Assembly: GCF_021134715.1 (NCBI RefSeq)
Contig: NC_060017.1
Location: 6,138,001 to 6,202,000, forward strand
Reading direction: 5' to 3'
DNA from: Daphnia pulex
Lineage: Eukaryota > Arthropoda > Branchiopoda > Diplostraca > Daphniidae
Length of the DNA stretch: 64,000 nucleotides
Notes under the pieces: model-generated
Databases searched by the model: none
What the model was told of the DNA's origin: nothing
The model's input: only the letters and a program-made list of their open reading frames with translations
Part shown: one piece after another, positions 30,103 through 40,127 of the stretch
Layout of the letters: every line of letters starts with the position of its first letter
Numbering within the stretch: position 1 is the first letter of the stretch
Made by a program: the position numbers and the translations under genes

Positions 30103-31376
30103 TTCCTGTTCAAATGTCGTAATACTGTGACTTATTCGGAATTGACCCCTTTAACAACAGCGGACGTAACGTAAATTCCATTCGTCTTAACCACCTATAT
30201 TGCTACAACTACGTACAACTGACTAGACATTTTGCTTACATAGTATTTAGTAATTGTATTTCTACACATCCTAGGGGTAACACACTCAACAGCATTTTTT
30301 TTTCTATTGATTTCTACTGCTGATAAAAGCTTCTTCTCAAGTTACAACATGTCATGAATTTAAAATCTTAAAAGAAATGAACGTCTTATCGAAGAACGAG
30401 CTCGTTTTTACTTTTTAGTTGCCTTAACAAAATCTGGCGCTTTAGCTTAAGTTAACGGGAAATTTTTTAAATATTATTATTTTCAATTTTTCCCATGGTT
30501 GGAAACTAAAACGTAGAAATGACGAGAATATAAACATTTTTTTTCTTTCTAGAAAACAACGTGAAATTATGGGTCGAGAGTGGGGACAGAAGGGGGAGGG
30601 TTTCTAAAGGAATTTGATTTTACGACGCATGCTGATGGGAGTGATGGCTTTAAATCAATTAAAAATTTACTTCAAAACAACGAAAAAATGTATCTCGTCA
30701 CTCATGTAGTAGAAAAATTTATCTGTGTTACTCAATAAGGCAGAATGTAGCACAAAAAGTATCCATTATTTGTTTGAAACTTACCAAGGGCGTCTTGGCA
30801 CACCCCTGTTTCAATAATCGATGCAAACTGGAAAAGTTGTTGACAACTGCTAGGCTCGATTAAACAAAGATTCTTCTAAATGTTTCATGACACTGGAATC
30901 AAACAAAACACAAATACCAGGCACAATGTATAATGAAAATAACTGTCAGATCAGATTTGTGAGAAAAAATTACAGATGCCAAACTCAACGATGAGATCGC
31001 CATCTGGCGGGAAATCGTAAATCAAAATTTTGGCTAGACGGGCTGGACAAGAGGCGGTTTAGTTTTGTTTATTACACATTTGTTGTTGTTACGTTCTTTA
31101 TATTGGGATAATCTAAAATATTAATCAGCCTTTAATAATCATGTGGCATAAGAGTTACATTTTATACCGATCAATAAAAAAGAAAGAAGCATGATGAAAT
31201 TGCGCCAATGGGCCGGCAATGCCTAGCCTGGCAGCAGACGAAAATCAAAATCACGTCAGACGAAAATCCGAAACACGTTTTATCTTTTTTGTCGGATGGT
31301 GTTTATGTAAAATAAAATATTATCGTGGCAAATTCTAAAAAACAGGTTAGATAATTAAGTTTTTATCTAATTAATC
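30103..31376. other. Divergent intergenic region between HECW and PITRM1
   Basis: AT-rich, with no recognised gene. It must hold promoters for both flanking genes. No TATA box stands out. Confidence 0.5.
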
Positions 31377-34300
31377 ATGGGTTACAGTCATTTGTTCAAT
31401 TCCTTACGGAGTCTTAAAGTCCCAACAACCCGGTTACATAAATGTTTTGGCGTGACTAAGCGAGCGGCCTATTCTGCGTTGGCCAACACAAGTGAAGCAA
31501 GAGTACACGTTGGAATAAATGATCTTTCAGTCGGCTCCGAGTACGAAGGTTTTCAAGTCAAATCGATTCAAGAAGTGCAAGATCTTGCCCTGACTGCTGT
31601 GCGACTCTCTCACCTGAAAACAGGGGCCGACTACCTGCACATTGCCAGAGAAGATTCCAACAATGTTTTCTGTGTGGGATTCAGAACTACTCCAAAAGAT
31701 TCCACTGGAGTCTCCCACATTCTTGAACACACAGTTTTGTGTGGAAGCAAAGAGTATCCAGGACGAGATCCTTTCTTTAAGATGCTCAACAGATCATTAT
31801 CGACATTCATGAATGCCATGACCGGACCAGATTACACCATTTACCCCTTTTCCAGTCAAAATTCAAAAGATTTTAAAAATCTCTTGTCTGTCTACTTGGA
31901 TGCAGTATTTTACCCTCAGCTTCGAGAATTGGATTTTCTTCAGGAAGGCTGGAGGCTTGAAAACGAAAACCCTTTATCTCAAGAAACCCCTCTACAATTT
32001 AAAGGAGTTGTTTTTAATGAGATGAAAGGTGCTTTCTCTGATGCCTCTTATGGTTTAAACCAACATGTTATGAGGAACCTACTGCCCAGCCACACCTATG
32101 GAAACTGTTCTGGAGGGGATCCTCCCAAAATCTTGGATTTAACCTGGCAGCAATTAAAGGACTTTCATGCCAAACATTACCACCCAAGTAATTCCAGGTT
32201 TTACACTTATGGCAACATGCCGCTGAAAGAGCATTTACAATTCATCAATCAAAACTACTTGAAAAGTTTTGAGAAAATCGCTCCCAGTGAAGAAGTCCCG
32301 AACGAAAAACGGTGGAGCCAACCTCGACGAATCAACATCGAAGCGAGAGAAGATCCCTTCGCAACAAATCCCGAGAAACAGACATCAGCTGTTGTAAGTT
32401 ATGCCCTTTCAGACATCAACGACTTGTATGAAACTTTCGTGCTGCAAATCTTGGGCGAACTTCTGACTGGAGGTCCAAACTCACCTTTCTATCATAATTT
32501 GCTTGAACCAAATATTGGCACAGGCTACTCACCCGTTACCGGATTCGATAGCCACACCAAGGACACTACCTTTACTATTGGCTTGCAGGGCATTCACAGC
32601 AAAGACGTGGACAAAGTGCTGGGTATCATCCGCTCTACATTTGAGGAGGTTGCCCGAACTGGGTTTCCTGCTGAACGAATTGAAGCTGTTCTTCACTCGA
32701 TCGAGCTGGCCGTGAAGCACCAAACTTCAAATTTTGGTTTATCAATGGCTATGAATTTGACGCCACTATGGAACCATGGAAGTGATCCAGTGGAAGCCTT
32801 GTACATCAATTCAAAAGTGGAAAAATTCCGACAAAATCTACATGAGAATCCCGACTACTTGAAGAATAAAGTTCGCCAATATTTCATTGACAATACCCAT
32901 CAGCTAGTGGCAGTCATGCAGCCGGACAAGGAATTTGAAACCAAATTAGAACGAGAAGAAAAATCCATTCTCGAAGCCAAATGTCAGGGCTTGAGCGAAG
33001 AAGACAAGACTTTGATTTTCGCTAAAAATCAAGAGCTTATAGCCATGCAAAACAACGTGAATGACACTGAATGTCTGCCGACACTTCAACTGAGCGACAT
33101 TTCCACCCAAGCGGAGCGAGTGCAGCTAGATACCGTGAAACTATTGGGAGTTCCTGTTCAGGTGGCTGTTCAACCAACCAATGGCATCACATACTTTCAC
33201 GGTGTTTTGAACACTTCGGGCTTGCCTGAGAAACTTAAAATCCATTTGCCTTTGTTCTGTATGGCTGCCACGAAAATGGGTGCAGGCGACATGGATTATC
33301 GTCAGCTGGATCAACAGATCGAGCACAAAACCGGTGGATTGTCTTTCGGTTTACATTTGACTGAAGGGCCCGGTTCAGTCCAATCTTACGAGCAAGGAAT
33401 TGCGTTTTCATCCCACTGTCTCGATCGAAATCTCCCCGACATGTTCCAGCTATGGCAGTCCATCTTCAACCGACTCCGCCTGGTAGACGAAAACAGACTG
33501 GAGACGCTCATCCGCAACTTGGTGGGAGATTTGGGCAACAGTTTGACCCATTCCGGACATCATTTCGCCATGACTCACGCCGGATCTTCACTCACACCGA
33601 CGGCTCACTTGAAGGAATTGGATGAAGGAGTGACGTACATCAGGCGGGTGAAGGCCATTGCTGAAACCAATCAATTTGAGCCACTGTTGGAGTGTATGCA
33701 CGAAATTGCCAAACATGTGCTGGTGAAGAACAACATGCGCTGTGCGCTCAACATGACGGCCGATTCGCAAGAAGAAGCTACTAAGCACTTGGAAGGTTTC
33801 GTGTCTTCAGTCAAAGGATCGCCAATCGACCAAGCGTTGTGGACTGTTGATAGCGAATTCCAACCAGCCGTCCAGCGCACCCATTATGTGTTGCCAGTTC
33901 CTGTCAACTTTACTTCCAAGGTAGTTCCTGGTGCTCCTTACCTATCGCCAGATTTCGCCCCGCTACGAGTTCTCGCCGGAATCATGTCGTCCAAATTCCT
34001 GCATCCTGAAATCAGAGAGAAAGGTGGAGCTTACGGAGGCGGTGCCGCCGCATCCGCCACGGGACTCTTTTCCTTCTACTCGTATCGCGATCCCAAATCG
34101 CTGGAAACCATCGACACCTTTGATCGAGCCGTCGAGTGGGCCCTTAAGGCCAACTACAACGAGGAGGCGATCAAAGAAGCCAAACTTCGAGTGTTCCAGA
34201 AGATCGATGCACCAACTCCGCCGTCTGGCAAAGGGATGAGACTCTTCCTCAGTCACATCAGCGACGAGCAATTCGCCGCCCAACGCCAGCAGCTGATTGA

Positions 34301-34433
34301 TGTAACCAAAGACGATCTCGTCCGAGTTTGCCAAGATTACCTTCGCCAGCCGGCCGTCCATGGCGTCACCATCATTGGCCCCCCAAACGACATTACAACG
34401 AGAGATCCTTCGTGGAACGTTGAATTCTCTTAA
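31377..34433 (+). CDS. PITRM1: Presequence protease, mitochondrial (M16C metallopeptidase), single exon
   Basis: 1018 aa in one uninterrupted exon; human PITRM1 is 1037 aa. It degrades cleaved mitochondrial targeting peptides and other short unstructured peptides (including amyloid-beta in mammals) in the matrix. An N-terminal presequence rich in Arg/Lys/Ser (about residues 1-35) is followed by the inverted zinc motif HxxEH at H114-E117-H118 (SHILEHTVLCGS). The distal ligand Glu215 lies in FNEMKGAFSD; the H118-E215 spacing of 97 equals that of the human enzyme. Other family landmarks are RDPFFKMLNRSLSTFMNAMT, WRLENENP and, near the C-terminus, REKGGAYGGG. The ATG at 31377 supplies a targeting-like leader. 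All catalytic residues are present. The lack of introns across 3 kb is unusual beside intron-rich neighbours. Confidence 0.97.
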   Translation: MGYSHLFNSLRSLKVPTTRLHKCFGVTKRAAYSALANTSEARVHVGINDLSVGSEYEGFQVKSIQEVQDLALTAVRLSHLKTGADYLHIAREDSNNVFCVGFRTTPKDSTGVSHILEHTVLCGSKEYPGRDPFFKMLNRSLSTFMNAMTGPDYTIYPFSSQNSKDFKNLLSVYLDAVFYPQLRELDFLQEGWRLENENPLSQETPLQFKGVVFNEMKGAFSDASYGLNQHVMRNLLPSHTYGNCSGGDPPKILDLTWQQLKDFHAKHYHPSNSRFYTYGNMPLKEHLQFINQNYLKSFEKIAPSEEVPNEKRWSQPRRINIEAREDPFATNPEKQTSAVVSYALSDINDLYETFVLQILGELLTGGPNSPFYHNLLEPNIGTGYSPVTGFDSHTKDTTFTIGLQGIHSKDVDKVLGIIRSTFEEVARTGFPAERIEAVLHSIELAVKHQTSNFGLSMAMNLTPLWNHGSDPVEALYINSKVEKFRQNLHENPDYLKNKVRQYFIDNTHQLVAVMQPDKEFETKLEREEKSILEAKCQGLSEEDKTLIFAKNQELIAMQNNVNDTECLPTLQLSDISTQAERVQLDTVKLLGVPVQVAVQPTNGITYFHGVLNTSGLPEKLKIHLPLFCMAATKMGAGDMDYRQLDQQIEHKTGGLSFGLHLTEGPGSVQSYEQGIAFSSHCLDRNLPDMFQLWQSIFNRLRLVDENRLETLIRNLVGDLGNSLTHSGHHFAMTHAGSSLTPTAHLKELDEGVTYIRRVKAIAETNQFEPLLECMHEIAKHVLVKNNMRCALNMTADSQEEATKHLEGFVSSVKGSPIDQALWTVDSEFQPAVQRTHYVLPVPVNFTSKVVPGAPYLSPDFAPLRVLAGIMSSKFLHPEIREKGGAYGGGAAASATGLFSFYSYRDPKSLETIDTFDRAVEWALKANYNEEAIKEAKLRVFQKIDAPTPPSGKGMRLFLSHISDEQFAAQRQQLIDVTKDDLVRVCQDYLRQPAVHGVTIIGPPNDITTRDPSWNVEFS

Positions 34434-34522
34434 TTAGAGTTGTGAAATTGATCGCATTAGAAGAATGACTATAGTTTTTGTTAACCCTGAATCGTGTTCT
34501 ATTCCTGAGAACTGTTCCAAAA

Positions 34523-34528
34523 AATAAA
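34523..34528 (+). terminator. AATAAA polyadenylation signal of PITRM1
   Basis: AATAAA 90 bp after the PITRM1 stop codon and only 67 bp before the next gene's ATG. Confidence 0.75.
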
Positions 34529-34559
34529 CTCTTGATTTGCACACAAGCATGATGTTGTC

Positions 34560-34583
34560 TTATTTTTATTTTATTATTACCAG
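34560..34583 (+). promoter_or_regulatory. Strong 3' splice acceptor just upstream of the METTL25-like ATG
   Basis: A T-rich tract ending ATTATTACCAG lies 11 bp before the ATG at 34595, and the frame is open from the acceptor to the ATG. This predicts that the mRNA starts with a spliced upstream exon (cis) or, less likely, a trans-spliced leader. Confidence 0.55.
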
Positions 34584-34594
34584 GTTCAATCGTC

Positions 34595-36182
34595 ATGGAA
34601 TTCTTAAATGGGCAGTGTGAGGGAGAGGACATCTTTTTTGGCGAGATCGTGCAGCTTTTGTCAAACTTTAATTGGATCTACAAGTCGCGCAATACCGACA
34701 TTTTAGCTGATGACATTCTAAATTGCATTCCCAAGTCTTGGATTCCTATTTTTCAATTGAATTGTTTGGACAATATTCAAACGGCCATCAAGGGTGACAC
34801 TAAAGTATAATTGTTAATTTAGCAGTGGCACTCAAAAGTTTGAAAAGTAAAATAATTTTAGAATTTGTTTCCCGTTAGTCGTCATGGCCACCGGATCTTT
34901 CCGATTTGGTGACACGGTGCTGGCGCCTTTCATTGTGGATAGACTCCAGTAGAAAGCCGGAAGTCACTTCGAAATGGAAAAAAGTCAACCCGAAGAAAAT
35001 CCACGAAGTCCTGAATTTCGCTCAGCTGATTGGTGAGAAATGCGCCGAGAAACAAATCCAACATGTCGTCGACATCGGAGCTGGTTTGGTATAATAGAAT
35101 TGCCATTTCGATTTTTCATTTGCATATAATTCCGCTATTGATCAATTTGAAGGGATACTTGGACAAAGAGCTATCGGATCATTGGGACCTGCATGTACTT
35201 GGACTTGAACGAGATGCTTATAGAGTTTTGGCGGCCAGTCAACGGACCAGCAGTGACACAAAAGAAAACACGGCGAATCGATGCCGTTCCACTTTCAAGG
35301 AGTTGGCAGTGAAAGCCGAAAATTCCTTAGAGGATCAAATCGAATCCGTTATTGGCGACTGGTTCGATGAACTCAAAGCCCAACGCGAGTCCGCCCCGCT
35401 ACTCTGTATGATTGGTTTGCATTCGTGTGGGGATCTGAGTCCTGTGATGATGAAACTATTTATCAACAGCCGTCGCTTCCGCACTCTCCTGTTGGTGTCG
35501 TGTTGCTATCACAGGATGGAATGGAAGAAAGACCTACCACTAGCGGATGAGAATTTATTTCCACTCAGCTCGAGTCTGAAAAATGCCAGTCATATTGTAC
35601 CCTTCCATCAGCAGGAAGGCATTCAACATCTCTTCCGCTTGGCTGCCCAAGAAACACCCAATCGCTGGATGCAGCAAAACACCGTCAACTGTCAACTTCA
35701 AGCACAGCACACCTTCTACCGATCTATAATCCAACTCTACGCTGCCATTGGTTAATAAATTTAAAAATAATTACGACATGTTGATTGAAAATTATAACGA
35801 GAATGTCCTTTTTTGTTGGTTTCTAGAAAATATTCAACTGCTAAAACGGCAGAGGAGACCGGTCAAAACGCACAACATCTCCGACGTTTTTGAAGAGTAC
35901 GTCGACCAGGTCATCGATGGGTTTGGATTAGAAGGAGACGTCGCCGGCCACCGGGAGAAATTGGTGAACATTTATCGATCCAACGCACATCTTCTACCGG
36001 CACTGGAGACTCTGATAGTTTTACAAGCACTTTTCCAGCCAGTTGCCGAGGCGTTGATCCTCGTCGATCGAGTAGTCTACCTAAAAGAAAACGGACTTTC
36101 CGCTACTTTGCGACAGATATTCGATGACCGCATTTCACCGCGATGTTTTGTCACCATTGCAGAGAAACTAGAGTCTCCATAA
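34595..36182 (+). CDS. METTL25B: METTL25/METTL25B (RRNAD1)-family methyltransferase-like protein
   Basis: Four exons: 34595-34804, 34879-35088, 35153-35750, 35827-36182; 457 aa (human METTL25B 475 aa). The family has a class I SAM-dependent methyltransferase fold of uncertain substrate. Landmarks: N-terminal helical region; 'KKIHEVLNFAQLI' before the SAM motif I VDIGAGLGYLDKELS (split by intron 2, about residues 133-147); LCMIGLHSCGDLSP and the following VSCCYHRMEW (about 275-315); and the family C-terminus ending in ALETLIVLQALFQPVAEALI and YLKENGLSATLRQIFDDRIS. The gene begins 162 bp after the PITRM1 stop on the same strand. METTL25 rather than METTL25B is possible; the length fits METTL25B better. 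Confidence 0.9.
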
Positions 36183-37162
36183 TCATCTGACATCTCATTT
36201 TATTCAACTGTAAAAATTGTTGCAAATTTAAGCCGACTGATGGCAACCAATTGAGAATAAAAGTCTGAAAGAGTTGCACAACCCTTTAAATCAAACTCCC
36301 GCTCAAAATTGTATTTAAAACCCATCCTTTCCTCACCTAGCGCGCGCGTTGCGTCATATGTAAATAGGAGACCGTGATAACGGGAACTGGGTAATACACT
36401 TCCCCATCGCTTTCTCCTCTTTCTTCCTGCGGCTATATCGATGTATGCGTAGAGCAAACTACAAAGTTCAGTTGTTTGGAATCAAAAAGAAGAAACAGCA
36501 GACGTTCCACTTGTTTGCTTTTGGTCCCGTTCAGTTGATATCTACTTTTTAGTGTCTTTTCGACTGGTGTAAACGTTGGAACTAAATTATTACATCTTTC
36601 TTTGTATAACAAACGAAAATTTTTCGACTTTATTTGTTTATTACGCATTGAAATTTAATAAGTAAAGAAATGAAATTTGTTGTTACATGGCTGTGTTGTG
36701 CCGTATAAGCAGCTATTTCCTTGACACGTGTAAGACCAAATAAGATAAGCTGTATAAATAGTTTTTATTTTGGGTAACTTTCTGACAGTGCATATGGTAG
36801 CCTTCATTTCAGAGTTTTCTTTATCCCCGAGGCTAGAATCATTATGGACATATGCAAGCAACTTGTGGCCTTCAGCTACGTTATTCGCAATCGATATTTT
36901 AAATATTTAATTATATTTTTATTAAAATATGAAAATATGAAATAATTGATTAACGTTTCCCTTAAATGATTTTGACTTTTGCCAAGTTCACTGTACAATA
37001 AAGAATACTAGAAATTTATTCCTATTTTCCAACGGCCTACGTGCTTCCTACTAGTTCTTATATGTTTTGAATTGAATTTTACAAGTCACGTAGTCTGTTG
37101 CTGGTCTTTATTCTCTTTTTGATCCTTGGCAAGGTTAGTTCTTCTTAAACTGCGATTGAAGA
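36183..37162. other. Intergenic region upstream of urate oxidase
   Basis: AT-rich apart from a CGCGCGCG run near 36342. It holds the 3' UTR of the METTL25-like gene and the urate oxidase promoter; nothing else is recognised. Confidence 0.5.
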
Positions 37163-38447
37163 ATGTCGACTTACAAGATCGTGGATGATGCTTACGGTAA
37201 TACCGATATGAATTTTTTACGTTAATAAGTTGATTTACACATTACAATCTTGTTTTTACAGGTAAATCTGGGGTGAAACTGTTGCACATCAAACGTGATG
37301 GACCTGTCCATTCCATCAGAGAATTGGAGGTCAGCAGCCAGTTGACATTGTCTTCCAAGAAGGACTACACTGAAGGTAAAACCATAAATTTAAAGATGAA
37401 ATTGTTCGTATAATTTCATGAAAATAAATTTTTATTTCAGGCGACAATTCCGACATCGTCGCCACCGATTCCCAGAAGAACACAGTCTATCTTCTGGCTA
37501 AGAAACACGGTGTCAACAGCCCCGAAGAGTTTGCCATCCTCCTATGTCGCCATTATCTCAGCACCTATGCTCACGTACTGAAGGCCCAAGTCCAGATTGA
37601 GCTCTATCCATGGCAGAGGATCGATGCCGATGGAAAGAAACACAATCACGCGTTCGTGTTCACACCTGTGGCCACTCGCTTTTGCGCCGCTCGCATGGAG
37701 AAAAACGGTTAGCTATAATTTACGCCTCAAAATAAAATTCAATTTATCTTGATTGGAATATTTTTGCACAGGAATTCCGACTATCGAATCAGGACTGAAA
37801 GATCTGCGCGTGTTGAAAACGACCCAATCCGCTTTTGTCAACTTCGTCAACGACGATTACCGTAAATATTTCAATTAGCCCAAAATTCATTTTTTGAATT
37901 AATTGATGAAAATATTCAACAGGTTCCCTGCCCGATGCCAGTGATCGTGTCTTCAGTACCGTGATTACTTCACGATGGGAATACTCAACGGTTAATGTCG
38001 ACTTTTGTAAAGCTTGGTATTTTATTTAAGACCAAAAGCTATTTAATGAAATAATTAAATACGAAATTGCTTATTCATTCAGGAATACGGTAAAGGATGC
38101 CATCATTAAAGTGTTCGCCGGACCAGCGGACAAGGGCATCTACTCGCCATCAGTTCAGAACACTTTACATCTCACAGAGAAACTGGTGCTGGATTCCGTT
38201 CCTGAGGTATCATATTCTTATCTCATTTCTTAAAATTTGACTATGTTTAGTGTTTCATATTTGCTGTTGCGTATTTCAGATTAATTATATCGAAATGATC
38301 TTGCCAAACAAGCACTACATTAACGTAGACTTGTCGAAATTCAAGAATGTCGGATTCGCCCACAACGATACCGTCCTCCAGCCACTGGACAAACCATCGG
38401 GCAACATTCGAGCAGCTTTGACCCGTACCCTGGCCTCAAAATTGTAA
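37163..38447 (+). CDS. Uro: Urate oxidase (uricase), peroxisomal
   Basis: Seven exons: 37163-37196, 37262-37375, 37441-37707, 37772-37861, 37923-38016, 38083-38206, 38280-38447; 296 aa, normal family length. It oxidises urate to 5-hydroxyisourate with O2 (no cofactor), the first step of urate breakdown. Two T-fold halves are visible. The conserved YGK (K13) and VATDSQKNT (T58) supply the catalytic dyad. Other signatures are [30 protein letters not shown] and [11 protein letters not shown] (active-site His). The protein ends in ASKL, so the last three residues SKL form a perfect PTS1 peroxisomal import signal. All key residues are intact, so urate should be degraded in this animal, unlike apes. 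Confidence 0.97.
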
Positions 38448-40127
38448 AAAAAAAAAAATAATTCCAAGAATTCAATTGAACGCCGGCCCATTGAGGGTAA
38501 AATTATGAAAGTTTGGTTGTATAAGAAAACGGTTACATGTTGTAAAAGGTATCTTGTTAGTTCTTTGGGGGAAGACATGCCGTTTCAACAGAAAGTAAAA
38601 AAAAAAAAGTACACTCGTCGGTCAACCCGGAATATGCCTAATTGGATTTCTTCTTTTATGTTGCATAAGGACACGGTTTCTAGGCAGATGAGATACTGGC
38701 ATAACAACGTTTCCAGGGAACTCTTGATTCCTGTGTCCAGTTTCTTTTTATAAAAAGATCCGTGGATAGTACACGTTGGTGATTTGAACCACATAATTTC
38801 AGTTATTTTAAAGTCTCTTTGAAAGGCCCAAATGAAGTTTGCTGTCGCTCTCTGAAAACTGAAAAGGAGTGACAACTTGACGGGAAAAGGCCTATGTAGA
38901 CTGTCACGCGTGTTGAATTATTGATCAGTATTTTTACAACTTTGAAGGAAAAAAAAAATAACTTCTTTAACATGCAATCAAGTGTGAATGGTCGTGATTG
39001 TCGTGACAATCTTGCGGGTTGCGGCGGGAAAATCGATGGCTTCAAAAGTAGTAGGCTGTTTGTCGGGCTTTGAATCGATTTGCGGCCGCAAACACGACGA
39101 GTCTTGTCAAACATTCGGTATAGGATATGTTGAGGATGCCAATCAATTGCCAAAAGGAAAAAGTTAGCCTCTTTTTTAATAATACGCTTCGCTGCTCGGA
39201 TACCGAAAGATGTCAAACTTGTTATTACACATTTCTTATGTCATATGAAAAGAAACGAATTGACTATATTGTGCGAGAAATGTGAGCCGAGCGCGAGTCT
39301 ATTGCTTCACTCTTTGTAGTGGTGCGTGTGTGTATCGATCGATCTGTTAACTGTTCCTGATTGATCGGGTGGTACACGGTTCGCATTAAAACAGGAAGGA
39401 AAAAAAGAAATTGCTTAGACGTTAGTCAACTATTTTTCATGAGAAATGTTTGGCTGACAGGTTTCTCATCGTTCTGAATTCTAATTTATGTACATAGTTA
39501 GACGTCTTATTTGGTTGTTAAAAAGGCAAAGATGAAATTGTTGAAAAAGTTTAAATTTGAATTTCCAATCTAATAAAATATTTGGAGTTCCAGGGAAAGT
39601 ATTAAAAAGGCTAACATTTTTTAATCAATCCTATCTTCAGGCGAACCATCAAATAGTGCACAAAAAATTTTCTTTTTCTTTTTTAAAATTCACCCTGGAC
39701 TAACCTTGGGGAAAACTAATTACCAACATTCCTGAACAAGGGAATAACCCACCCACCTTTTTTTTTAAAAAGAAAAAACCAAAACATTTCCTTTACTAAA
39801 TTTCAAAAGGCAAACAAAGTACCGAGCAGAGTGACAGTGAAAGTTCGCCGGGTAGAATATAAATCGGAATGAAAAAGGAGCAAATAAGTCTGCGGAGGCC
39901 AAGGGGAGAGAGAAAGCAAAAATAAGAAATAGGTAGTAGAGAGGTTGAAAAAAGGTAAGAACAAAATAAAATGTTGCTCATGTGTTTTCGCCTGAAGGAG
40001 TTTTAACGACAGAAAAGGCATCCCAGACATTCGAAGGACGAGCCGTTGTTGTTGTGCGTACCCAAATAATCTCTTCGGCTACAGGTGGCAACAGGTGAGA
40101 GCGCCTAGTTTCGTCTCAAAGGTAAAC
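38448..40127. other. Intergenic region upstream of kynureninase
   Basis: No gene recognised. Several A-rich runs, and a GTGCGTGTGTGTATCGATCGATC stretch near 39322. Transcription of kynureninase presumably starts in the last few hundred bases. Confidence 0.5.

Noticed and set aside
34560-34583. Spliced-leader operon between PITRM1 and METTL25-like
   Set aside because: The acceptor is real-looking, but trans-splicing cannot be shown from sequence; kept only as a finding to test.
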